Assembly: GCF_004125265.1 (NCBI RefSeq)
Contig: NZ_RDTE01000003.1
Location: 6,572,001-6,636,000, forward strand
Length of the DNA: 64,000 bases
Reading direction: 5' to 3'
From: Streptomyces lydicus
Lineage (GTDB): Bacteria > Actinomycetota > Actinomycetes > Streptomycetales > Streptomycetaceae
Shown: in pieces, positions 20,233-27,615 of the stretch
How the letters are laid out: the number at the start of each line of letters is the position of its first letter
How positions within the stretch are numbered: the stretch's first letter is position 1
Made by a program: the position numbers and the translations under genes
Notes under the pieces: generated by a model
The model's input: the letters and a program-made list of their open reading frames with translations, nothing else
Databases searched by the model: none
What the model was told of the DNA's origin: nothing

Positions 20233-20646
20233 GTGTGCTCCCACTGCTCGGTGGTAACAAACAGTCTCCGTGCGGGTGGCACGCTAACGGGCGCCCGGTC
20301 CCAGTCCAAGACGGTAGGCGACGGAGCCCGGACATACCGGCCGGGACATCGGCCCGCGGGAGCGACGCGCCCCCGGTCCCGGAGCGCGGCGACCAGTGTT
20401 CCGCAGGCCCTCACCCGTTCGCTCCCTGGGCTTCACGCGCCCGGCCGGCGGGCCAGGGAACAGTCTGCCGTGTAGAGAAGGGCCAGGTCATGGGGTTGCG
20501 CCCGCGCTCAGGGCGTACCCGGACCACCGCGGAGCGGTGCAGCGGCCGAACAGTGCACCGGCAGCTCGCTCCGTACGGTCCGCCGGCCCCGCCGACTCAC
20601 CGTCCGCCGACTCGCACAGCCTCCCCACTCCCCACGGAGGGCTCTC
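20233..20646. other. Divergent intergenic region
   Basis: This 414-bp gap separates the divergent GH89 and OlsB-like genes. It must hold both promoters, but no strong -35/-10 pair, palindrome or convincing small ORF was recognised. GGAGGG sits just before the ATG at 20647. Confidence 0.4.
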
Positions 20647-21585
20647 ATGAGCATGGCATCGACCGCGTCCGCTGCCGTTCGCCGCACGGCTTCCGCATCC
20701 GCTTCCGCTACCGTCCCCGCGCCCGTGGCCGCCCCCACGGTCGTTCCCGGCCCGGCACCCGCTCCCGCCCCCACGGGGGCCGCCTCCGCCGGTCCCGGCC
20801 ACGCTCCCGCCGCCGTCCCCGCCGGTCCCGGGCACGCCCCCGCCGGTCCCGGTCCCGGCCACGCCGCCGACGCGGGCTACACCGCGGAGATCGCCGACAC
20901 CCGCGCGCAGATCCGCGCCGCACAGCGGCTGCGCCACCAGGTCTTCGCCGGTGAGATGGGCGCGACCCTGCACTCCCCGCTGGCCGGCCACGACATCGAC
21001 GCCGTCGACGACCTCGCCGACCACCTCGTCGTCACCCACACCGCCACCGGCGACGTCGTCGGCACCTACCGGCTGCTGCCGCCCGGCCGCAGCCCGCGGC
21101 TCTACTCCGACGGCGAGTTCGACCTCGGCGCGCTGGCGGAGCTGCGCCCCTCCCTCATCGAGGCCGGCCGCTCCTGTGTCCACCCCGCCCACCGCAGCGG
21201 TGCCGTCATGACCCAGATGTGGGCCGCGCTCGCCCGCTACACCCTGCTCTCCGGCCACCGCTACCTCGCCGGCTGCGCCTCCGTCCCGCTCGCCGACGGC
21301 GGCACCGCGGCCGCTCACGCCTGGGGACTGGGCCGCACCCGCTACGCCGCCCCGCACGGGCTGCAGGTCACCCCGCACCACCCCTGGCACCCCACCGTCC
21401 CGGTCCCCGCACGCCCCAGCCTGGCCCAGCTGCCGCCGCTGCTCCGCGGCTATCTGCGCATCGGCGCCTTCATCTGCGGCGCGCCCGCCCACGACCCCGA
21501 GTTCGACGTCGCCGACTTCTTCGTCGTCCTGGACATGGAACGGCTCGACGACCGCTACCGCCGCTACTTCCTGGGCGCGCGGTGA
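20647..21585 (+). CDS. OlsB-like N-acyltransferase (ornithine lipid type)
   Basis: The predicted protein has 312 residues. The first 75 or so are a low-complexity Ala/Pro/Gly tail (PAPVAAPTVVPGPAPAPAPT, GPGHAPAGPGPGHA). The rest is a GNAT-related acyltransferase: IRAAQRLRHQVFAGEMGATL, HLVVTHTATGDVVGTYRLLPP, LIEAGRSCVHPAHRSGAVMTQMW, and PEFDVADFFVVLDMERLDDRYRRYF, as in OlsB-type 3-hydroxyacyl-ACP:ornithine acyltransferases. Its stop overlaps the GTG of a PlsC-like gene (GTGA), the classic OlsB/OlsA arrangement, so the pair probably makes an ornithine lipid or another lyso-aminolipid. The acceptor amino acid is inferred, not seen. Confidence 0.72.
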   Translation: MSMASTASAAVRRTASASASATVPAPVAAPTVVPGPAPAPAPTGAASAGPGHAPAAVPAGPGHAPAGPGPGHAADAGYTAEIADTRAQIRAAQRLRHQVFAGEMGATLHSPLAGHDIDAVDDLADHLVVTHTATGDVVGTYRLLPPGRSPRLYSDGEFDLGALAELRPSLIEAGRSCVHPAHRSGAVMTQMWAALARYTLLSGHRYLAGCASVPLADGGTAAAHAWGLGRTRYAAPHGLQVTPHHPWHPTVPVPARPSLAQLPPLLRGYLRIGAFICGAPAHDPEFDVADFFVVLDMERLDDRYRRYFLGAR

Positions 21586-22658
21586 ACGGCCCCTGGGACG
21601 TGTGGTCCGACTGCACCCCGGACTGCGCCGCCCACGCCCTGCCGCGCGTACCGGCGACCCGCACCGCCCGGCGCGGCGCCGCGTTCGCCCGCTGTGTACG
21701 GCGGGCGCTGACGGACGGTGAGCGGATGGCCGATCCGGTACGGCTGCGGGCCCACGCCGCTTCGCTGCTCGATGCGCTCGGTGTCCGCGTCGAGGGCGCG
21801 GCCGCGCTCACCGCGGGCGGTCGCGACGGTGACGGCACGGGTCCCGGCTCCGGCCCCGGCACCGCCAACGGCCCTGGCCTCGGCACCGGCACCGGCGTTG
21901 GCCTCGGTGCCGGCTCCGGCCCCGGCACCCTCATCGTCATCAACCACATCTCCTGGCTCGACATCCTCGCCCTGCTCGCCGTCGAACCGGTCACCCTGCT
22001 CGCCAAGCGCGAGGTCGGCACCTGGCCGGTCGTCGGCGGCCTGGCCCGCAGGGCCGGTACGCACTTCATCGACCGTACGAGCCCCCGCCGCCTGCGGCAC
22101 ACCGTCCGGGAGGTGTCCGAACTGCTGGGCTCCGGGCGGTCGGTGGCGGTCTTCCCGCAGGCCACCACCTGGTGCACGGCCGACCGGGGCAGCTTCCGCC
22201 GGGCCACCTTCCAGGCCGCCCTCGACGCGGGCGCGCCGGTCCGCCCGGTGACCCTCCACTACACCCAGCAGGGCCTGCCCAGCACGGTGGCCGCGTTCTG
22301 CGGCGAGGACACCTTTGCCGCCTCGCTGCGCAGGGTGCTCGGCGCCCGGGCGCTGACCGTTCGCGTCACGGCACATCCGGTGCTGAACGCGGCGGACGGC
22401 CTCTGGGACCGGCGGGAGCTGGCGGACCGGGCGGCGCGCGCGGTGCTGGGCGGCCGGCCGGAGCCGGGCGCGGTGACGGTGCCCGGACCGGGAGCGGTGG
22501 CGGTGCCGGCGTTCCCCGTACCGGCGTTCCCCGTACCGGCGTTCCCCGTACCGGAGGTGGCCCCCGTACCGGAGGTGGCCCCCGTACCGGAGTTCCCCGT
22601 GCGGGTGGTTCCGGTACCGGCGGGGCCCGCCACACCGGAGACTCCGGCCCGTGTTTGA
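21582..22658 (+). CDS. PlsC/OlsA-like acyltransferase with altered motif III
   Basis: The predicted protein has 358 residues. The HX4D catalytic motif is intact (NHISWLD; H122, D127), followed by LLAKREVGTWPVVGGLARRAGTHFIDR. The usual FPEGT block reads FPQATTW, so the conserved Glu is Gln193 and the Gly is Ala. Residues about 85-110 are Gly/Thr-rich low complexity. The last 50 residues are Pro/Val repeats (VPAFPVPAFPVP, EVAPVPEVAPVP). In an OlsBA-type pathway it would O-acylate the lyso-lipid made by the upstream protein. Start and stop overlap both neighbours, indicating one operon. The motif change could lower or alter activity. Confidence 0.75.
   Translation: MNGPWDVWSDCTPDCAAHALPRVPATRTARRGAAFARCVRRALTDGERMADPVRLRAHAASLLDALGVRVEGAAALTAGGRDGDGTGPGSGPGTANGPGLGTGTGVGLGAGSGPGTLIVINHISWLDILALLAVEPVTLLAKREVGTWPVVGGLARRAGTHFIDRTSPRRLRHTVREVSELLGSGRSVAVFPQATTWCTADRGSFRRATFQAALDAGAPVRPVTLHYTQQGLPSTVAAFCGEDTFAASLRRVLGARALTVRVTAHPVLNAADGLWDRRELADRAARAVLGGRPEPGAVTVPGPGAVAVPAFPVPAFPVPAFPVPEVAPVPEVAPVPEFPVRVVPVPAGPATPETPARV
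22509..22589 (+). repeat. In-frame tandem repeats in the PlsC-like gene tail
   Basis: Three perfect 15-bp units (GCGTTCCCCGTACCG) at 22509-22553 are followed by two perfect 18-bp units (GAGGTGGCCCCCGTACCG) at 22554-22589. All are in frame and encode AFPVP and EVAPVP repeats. Perfect identity indicates recent expansion. Confidence 0.88.
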
Positions 22659-23307
22659 GCAGCTGGACCAGCTCACCGAGCCCCTGCAGGGCATGCTGGG
22701 CTCGCCCTGGCTGTGGCTGGTCATCCTGTTGGTGTCCGGTCTCGACGCGCTGCTGCCGTTCATGCCGAGCGAGACCACCGTCGTCCTGGTCGCCGTGCTC
22801 ATCGGCCCCGACCTGCCGCTCCTCGCCCTGCTGGCGGGCGTGGCGGCGGCCGGGGCACTGGCCGGTGACTGCCTGGGCTATGCCGTGGGACGGTACGCGG
22901 GCCCGCGCGCGGTCGCCCGGCTGCTGCGGGGAGAGCGCGGCCGGGCCCGGCACTCCAGGGCCCGGGCACGGGTCGAACGGCATGCCGCCCTGCTCATCAT
23001 CGCCGGCCGCTTCCTGCCCGGCGGCCGGGTGATCGCCGCCCTGTCCACCGGGAGCGTCCGCTTCCCGCTGCGCCGTTTCGTCGCACTGGACGCGGTGGGC
23101 GCGGGCATCTGGGCGGTGGGCAGCGCGGCGCTCGGCGGTCTGGGCGGTACGGCGCTCACCGATTCCCCGGCCGAGGGGATGCTGCTGGCCTCGGGGACCG
23201 GGCTGGTGGTGGCGGGCTGTGTGGGCGCTCTGCACCGCCGGTCCGCACCACGGGACGGGGACCGGGGCACACCGAAGCGGTGCGGGCCCCGGATACGCGC
23301 GCTGTGA
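22651..23307 (+). CDS. DedA-family membrane protein
   Basis: The predicted protein has 218 residues and several membrane segments (LWLVILLVSGLDALLPFMPS, LALLAGVAAAGALAGDCLGY). Family signatures are the PFMPSET re-entrant loop, GDCLGYAVGRYAG, and the GRFLPGGRVIAALSTG Arg motif. DedA/SNARE-associated proteins act as lipid carrier flippases or transporters in the cytoplasmic membrane. GTG 22651 overlaps the end of the PlsC-like gene by 8 bp, making this the third gene of the lipid operon. It may move the lipid product or undecaprenyl-phosphate across the membrane; the cargo is not evident. Confidence 0.85.
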   Translation: MFEQLDQLTEPLQGMLGSPWLWLVILLVSGLDALLPFMPSETTVVLVAVLIGPDLPLLALLAGVAAAGALAGDCLGYAVGRYAGPRAVARLLRGERGRARHSRARARVERHAALLIIAGRFLPGGRVIAALSTGSVRFPLRRFVALDAVGAGIWAVGSAALGGLGGTALTDSPAEGMLLASGTGLVVAGCVGALHRRSAPRDGDRGTPKRCGPRIRAL

Positions 23308-23342
23308 GGCCGGGCGGGGGAGCACTTCCCCCGCCCGGCCTC
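23306..23342. terminator. Strong bidirectional stem-loop
   Basis: GAGGCCGGGCGGGGG and its perfect complement CCCCCGCCCGGCCTC form a 15-bp stem with a 7-nt loop. It sits in the 49-bp gap between the convergent DedA gene and winged-helix gene. Confidence 0.8.
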
Positions 23343-23356
23343 AAGGCCTGTGGATC

Positions 23357-24013
23357 TCAGATGCCCGGCACGTACTTGTAGCCGACCCGCCGCACCGTCA
23401 CGATCGACGACCGGTGCGCGGCGCCCAACTTGCGCCGCAGCCGGGCGACATGGACGTCGACCGTACGGCCGTCGCCGACGTGCCCGTAGCCCCACACCGT
23501 GGACACCAGCTGGTCGCGGGTGTGCACCCGGTGCGGATGCGCGACGAGATGGGCCAGCAGCTCGAATTCGAGGTACGTCAGGTCCAGCGGCCGGCCCTGG
23601 ACCTGTGCGGTGCGCTGTTCGGGGTCGATCCGCACGATCTCGTCGCCGGCCGGCGCACTCGCCCCGGGACCGGCGGTGGCCGGCGGCGGGGCGGTCGCGA
23701 CCTGCTCGGCCGGTACGAGGACGAGATAGCCGACCATCGGCGGCCGGCCGGGAAGCGCGGGCAGAGTGTGCTGCGGGGCCGGAAGCCAGGTGGCGCCGGA
23801 GTCCAGCAGTTCGGCGACCGAGGGGACACCGAGGGGCGGGGCGCCTTCGCCCGGGGGCGTGGCGGGCGACGCGTGGGCCTCGTCCGGCGCCACGGCGCGC
23901 AGCCGGTGGCGCGGGGGATGCGGGGGATGCGGGGGATGTGCGGCGGGGTGGGCGGCGTGGGCCGGGAGGGGAGCCGTGGCGGAACCGGCGGTCAGGGTAC
24001 GGAGGTTCGTCAT
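23357..24013 (-). CDS. Orphan OmpR-type winged-helix regulator without receiver domain
   Basis: The predicted protein has 218 residues. The C-terminal 95 are a Trans_reg_C winged helix: LTYLEFELLAHLVAHPHRVHTRDQL, VSTVWGYGHVGDGRTVDVHVARLRRKLG, then IVTVRRVGYKYVPG. The N-terminus is not a response-regulator receiver: it is a His/Pro-rich stretch (AAHPAAHPPHPPHPPRHR) and a short domain containing MVGYLVLVPAEQVA. With no phosphoacceptor Asp it must be regulated differently. A 34-codon ORF ending in RLCCRAH lies 106 nt upstream on the same strand. No histidine kinase is adjacent. Confidence 0.85.
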   Translation of the reverse strand: MTNLRTLTAGSATAPLPAHAAHPAAHPPHPPHPPRHRLRAVAPDEAHASPATPPGEGAPPLGVPSVAELLDSGATWLPAPQHTLPALPGRPPMVGYLVLVPAEQVATAPPPATAGPGASAPAGDEIVRIDPEQRTAQVQGRPLDLTYLEFELLAHLVAHPHRVHTRDQLVSTVWGYGHVGDGRTVDVHVARLRRKLGAAHRSSIVTVRRVGYKYVPGI

Positions 24014-24118
24014 CGGAAGTCAGCTCTTTCGCGCAGAGGGGCGTCGGGGACGTCATGCGCGCGGGCAGGGCGTAAAACGCCGGTCAACGGCGTCGACGAG
24101 GGGTGTGCGGGCCCGCGC

Positions 24119-24223
24119 TCAGTGCGCGCGGCAACACAGACGGTCGAATGCGTGCGCCTGCCGGGACGGCCAGAAAGGCTCGAGGTCGCTGCGACCCGTC
24201 GCGGTGTCGGTGAGGCTGGCCAT
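24119..24223 (-). CDS. Possible 34-aa leader peptide with Cys-Cys tail
   Basis: This short ORF begins MASLTDTATGRSDLEP and ends with HAFDRLCCRAH. Codon third positions are mostly G/C. No clear Shine-Dalgarno precedes the ATG. It sits just upstream of the orphan winged-helix gene and could be a small protein or a cysteine-responsive attenuator leader; the adjacent Cys codons are the only hint. Confidence 0.45.
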   Translation of the reverse strand: MASLTDTATGRSDLEPFWPSRQAHAFDRLCCRAH

Positions 24224-24483
24224 GGGCCTATTGAACCAGACGGCCGGTGATCTGTCCCTCGTGCGGCGGACCCTGTGACGGGATTCGCCGCACACGAGTC
24301 GCGCGAGCCCACGCGAGCCGCGCGGGTGCCGGGAACGGCAGCCGTTCGCACCCGCTCCGCTCCGCGCCTGCGTTGGTCCACGCCCGCGTTGGTCCGCGCC
24401 CGCCTCGCTCCGCGCCCGCGCCCACCCGTCGTGGTCCGCGCACGTCCCGCCTCTCTCCACGCCCGCGTTGGTCCACGCCCGCC
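24224..24483. repeat. Short degenerate repeats in an intergenic gap
   Basis: Between about 24365 and 24483 the motif GTTGGTCCACGCCCGC and variants occur at least four times, mixed with CGCTCCGCGCCCGC. The repeats are imperfect and partly overlapping. Nothing coding was seen. Confidence 0.5.
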
Positions 24484-25209
24484 TCAGCCCCCTCCTGCCC
24501 GTCTCCCCTTTACGGCCCGTATCCCCGTCCCCATCGCCACCCCGAGCGCGAGCGCGGCCAGATGCCCGGCGTCGGTGAACGTCCGCCGGCGGCGCAGCAC
24601 GGGCCAGGTCCCCAGTGCCAGCAGACCGGCCGTGGCCGCGGTGCGCGCGCCACGGTGCGGGACGGTGGCGGCGAGGGCGCCCACCGTGGCGTTGAAGCCG
24701 TAGCTGGCTCCGACGTCGATGGCCCGGGTGGTCGCGTCCGGCGGCGCCTCTCCCGTGGCCTCGGGGGCGGGAACGGCGCAGTCCCCGGCGCCAGTTGGGC
24801 GAGCGCAAGGGGCACCGGGAGCACCGGGAGCACCGCCCGGCGACCGGCCGCGCAAGGCCGCGTAGACCAGCAGACTGGCCCCCACATGACCGGCTGCGAA
24901 CACCCCTGCCGTACGCCAGGGGCCCCAGCGGGCCTCGGCCGTGCCGAGGGCGGCGAGCAGCGCGGCGCCGTAGGCCACCGGCAGCGGCTCCTCGACGAAC
25001 GCCGCGCTCGTGACCAGCGTCTGCCACTTTCCGGCCCGCAGATTGGTGACATTGGTGGAGTGCGCACGCAGCAGTTCCGTACGCCGGTGACGGGGGAGCC
25101 GTGCGGTGGCGTACGCACCGAGCTGTACGGCACCGACATAGAGCGACGCGGCCCAGGGCACGGCAAGGGGCAGACCACGGGGCGTCATCCGCGATGCGGC
25201 CGTCGGCAT
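24484..25209 (-). CDS. Rhomboid-like membrane protein
   Basis: The predicted protein has 241 residues with about six hydrophobic segments. LRAGKWQTLVTSAAFVEEP, WRTAGVFAAGHVGASLLVYA and IDVGASYGFNATVGALAA match the actinobacterial rhomboid-like family (N-terminal WQTLVTSAF-type motif, a TM2 His, a SYG motif). Ser169 in GASYG and His216 in GHLAALALG could form the serine-histidine dyad of an intramembrane protease, although the canonical GASG is changed to ASYG. A Gly/Pro/Ala linker (about 122-158) interrupts the core. It starts one base upstream of the next gene's stop on the same strand (25211), so it is probably co-transcribed with the DUF6891-like gene. Confidence 0.7.
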   Translation of the reverse strand: MPTAASRMTPRGLPLAVPWAASLYVGAVQLGAYATARLPRHRRTELLRAHSTNVTNLRAGKWQTLVTSAAFVEEPLPVAYGAALLAALGTAEARWGPWRTAGVFAAGHVGASLLVYAALRGRSPGGAPGAPGAPCARPTGAGDCAVPAPEATGEAPPDATTRAIDVGASYGFNATVGALAATVPHRGARTAATAGLLALGTWPVLRRRRTFTDAGHLAALALGVAMGTGIRAVKGRRAGGG

Positions 25210-25210
25210 C

Positions 25211-26152
25211 TCAGGCTCCCGTTCCCGTCGTTCCCGTTCTCGGCAGCCGCTTGCGCCAGTCCAGCGGGGCGACCTCGATGACCCGGTCCGGGTCGCCGTC
25301 CCACTGGGCCGGCAGGTCCGCGCCGGTGAGCGCCGCCACCACCGTCCGCCCGACCGCGGCGCGGTCCTCCGCGGCGGCCTCGCCGTTACCGGCATCCGCA
25401 TAGGCGCCGTAGCGCACGGCCAGTCCATGGCCTTCCGCTGCCGCCTCGGTGTCCTGGTAGTGGAAGAAGACGAAGCCCCGGTCCCCTTGGGCGCGTTCGT
25501 GGGCTATCTCGCCCACCGCGCAGTTGCTGCAGCAGCTGTAGTTCATCCGGGCGGTCAGCCCCTGGGCGTCCAGCGCCTCGAAGGCCCGCTCCACCCGGTC
25601 GGCGTCGGTCACCTCGGGCCATTCGGCCTGTTCGGCCAGCCGTTCTTCCCACAGGCCGCCGACGATCCGGCGTGCGTCGTCCAGCGAGACCTGGGCGTCC
25701 TCGGGGCCGAAGGCCTCGCAGACGCCCTGTGCGACCTCATGGAAGTCCCGGAAACCGCCATGGATCTGCTGACGCGCCCGCTGCTCGGCGACGCCACGGG
25801 TTTCCGGATCCAGACCGGGGGTGGAGTACAGGTCCGCCCACTGCCAGTCGAGGGCCGTACGCCAGGCCTCCCCGCCGCGCGCCCAGTCCAGGAAGACCTC
25901 CACGACCCGCTCGGCGTCCCCGCTCTCCGCGCGGAAGTGCCGCTCCGGTGCGCCGTCGCGGTACTCGACCGTGAACGGTCCGTCGTCGTCCCGCCAGGCC
26001 TGTACGAATGCCTGGGCCTCCTCGGGGAACCGCTCGACGACCACGAAATGGTCGTCGTCGGCGCCGATCCGCCTCAGCAGCCCCGTGAGTTCGGTTTCGC
26101 CAGGGCGTGATCGGTCCGGGCCGGACTCGGTCTTGACGCTGATCTCAAGCAT
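25211..26152 (-). CDS. DUF6891-like protein
   Basis: The predicted protein has 313 residues. The N-terminal half (MLEISVKTESGPD..., DDHFVVVERFPEEAQAFVQAW) binds no recognised ligand. The C-terminal half contains LTARMNYSCCSNCAVGEI, HERAQGDRGFVFFHYQDTEAA and LAVRYGA, the pattern of DUF6891 proteins with a CC-x-x-C cluster that might bind a metal. No signal peptide or membrane segment is present. ATG 26152 is the natural start; the longer open frame upstream is intergenic. The function of the family is unknown to me. Confidence 0.72.
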   Translation of the reverse strand: MLEISVKTESGPDRSRPGETELTGLLRRIGADDDHFVVVERFPEEAQAFVQAWRDDDGPFTVEYRDGAPERHFRAESGDAERVVEVFLDWARGGEAWRTALDWQWADLYSTPGLDPETRGVAEQRARQQIHGGFRDFHEVAQGVCEAFGPEDAQVSLDDARRIVGGLWEERLAEQAEWPEVTDADRVERAFEALDAQGLTARMNYSCCSNCAVGEIAHERAQGDRGFVFFHYQDTEAAAEGHGLAVRYGAYADAGNGEAAAEDRAAVGRTVVAALTGADLPAQWDGDPDRVIEVAPLDWRKRLPRTGTTGTGA

Positions 26153-26329
26153 GCCCCCAGCCTGCCAGCCGCCACTGACAACCGGCCCCCGATCCGCTCC
26201 TCGCGCGACCGTACGGCACAGGCCGAGGGGCCGGACCACACCGGACACCGTGGGTACCCCCCGGTGTCCGCAGCGGTCCGGCCCCTGGCCCTCGCCCCGG
26301 CCCTCGCCCACGCTCCCGTGGGCGGACGG

Positions 26330-27352
26330 TCAGACCTGCTCGCGCCGCGCCAGCTCCGTGCAGCAGGTGTCCACCATCAGCCGGGTGACCACATACGGGT
26401 CGACGTTGGCGTTCGGGCGCCGGTCCTCGATGTAGCCCTTCTTCTCGACCTCGACCTGCCAGGGGATGCGGACCGAGGCGCCGCGGTCCGAGGCGCCGTA
26501 GGAGTACGCGTCCCAGGGGGCGGTCTCGTGCGCGCCGGTCAGCCGGTCCTCGATGCCGGTGCCGTACTGGCGGACGTGCTCCAGCGGCTTGTCGTCCTGG
26601 CCCAGCGCCTCGCAGGCGGTGATGATCGGGTCGTAGCCCTCCCGCATCGCGCGGGTGGAGAAGTTGGTGTGCGCGCCCGCGCCGTTCCAGTCGCCCTTGG
26701 CCGGCTTGGCGTCCAGCGACGCGGTGACGCCGAACTCCTCCGCCACCCGGTGCAGCAGCCAGCGCGCCACCCACATGTGGTCCGAGACCTCCAGCGGCGG
26801 CAGCGCGCCGACCTGGAACTCCCACTGGCCGGGCATGACCTCGGCGTTGATGCCGGACAGGCCCAGACCGGCCGCCAGGCACAGGTCGAGGTGCTTCTCG
26901 ACGATCTCCCGGCCGAAGATCGCGTCGGCGCCCACACCGCAGTAGTAGTCGGCCTGCGGGGCCGGGTAGCCGCCGCCCTCGGGGAAGCCGAGCGGACGGT
27001 CGCCCTTGAGGAAGGTGTACTCCTGCTCGATGCCGAAGATCGGCTCCTGGCCGGCGAACTTCTCCGCCACCGGGCGCAGCAGCGCGCGCGTGTTGGAGGG
27101 GTGCGGAGTGAGGTCGGTGTGCAGCACCTCGCACAGCACCAGCAGGTGGTCGCCGCCGCGGATCGGGTCAGGGCAGCTGAACACCGGCTCCAGCACGAGG
27201 TCCGAGGAGTGGCCTTCGGCCTGGTTGGTGCTGGACCCGTCGAAGCCCCACCGCGGCAGCCGACTGCCGTCGGACAGGATCTTGGTCTTGGAGCGGAGCT
27301 TGGCGGTCGGCTGCGTGCCGTCGATCCAGATGTACTCGGCCTTGATGCTCAC
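26330..27352 (-). CDS. glnII: Glutamine synthetase type II
   Basis: The predicted protein has 340 residues, the normal length for eukaryotic-like GSII. Motifs in order are RWGFDGSSTNQAEG, IFGIEQEYTFL with active-site Glu, GINAEVMPGQWEFQVG, KGDWNGAGAHTNFST, and RRPNANVDPYVV. It makes glutamine from glutamate, ammonia and ATP in the cytoplasm and, unlike GSI, is not adenylylated. GTG 27352 has AGAGGA about 5 nt upstream. A four-half-site GlnR-like array lies 65-105 bp upstream. It is the second glutamine synthetase in the window; glnA lies 14 kb away. Confidence 0.95.
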   Translation of the reverse strand: MSIKAEYIWIDGTQPTAKLRSKTKILSDGSRLPRWGFDGSSTNQAEGHSSDLVLEPVFSCPDPIRGGDHLLVLCEVLHTDLTPHPSNTRALLRPVAEKFAGQEPIFGIEQEYTFLKGDRPLGFPEGGGYPAPQADYYCGVGADAIFGREIVEKHLDLCLAAGLGLSGINAEVMPGQWEFQVGALPPLEVSDHMWVARWLLHRVAEEFGVTASLDAKPAKGDWNGAGAHTNFSTRAMREGYDPIITACEALGQDDKPLEHVRQYGTGIEDRLTGAHETAPWDAYSYGASDRGASVRIPWQVEVEKKGYIEDRRPNANVDPYVVTRLMVDTCCTELARREQV

Positions 27353-27417
27353 GGGGGTCCTCTTCACGGTCGGTGCGGGTACGGTGCGGGCGTACCGCCG
27401 CACTCTCGCAACGCGCC

Positions 27418-27455
27418 GTTTCTCGTCCGTTGCCCGTTTGTGAACCACAGGTTAC
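27418..27455 (-). promoter_or_regulatory. GlnR-type box array upstream of glnII
   Basis: On the minus strand: GTAAC, 6 nt, TTCAC, 6 nt, GCAAC, 6 nt, GAAAC. The spacing is exactly that of the actinobacterial GlnR a-b-a-b arrangement (GTnAC-n6-GAAAC repeated). The second and third half-sites are imperfect. GlnR activates or represses nitrogen genes; glnII is a known target in S. coelicolor. Confidence 0.65.
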
Positions 27456-27615
27456 CGAGCCGGACATCCAGCCGTTTCCAAGGAATTCCATCCAGTGAAC
27501 CTGTGATTCCAGGCCCCAATGTGGGCGTCTTCACATCATTCCCATGTGGCGCAGGCCTCAGGACTCCCGTGCGGCGCGAGCTCGGACGCCCCGCACTCCG
27601 CGAGACACTGCCCCC

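Noticed and set aside
20490-20646. Small ORF before the OlsB-like gene starting MGLRPRSGRTRTTAERC
   Set aside because: No clear ribosome site, Arg/Pro/Thr-rich random character and overlap with the following gene.
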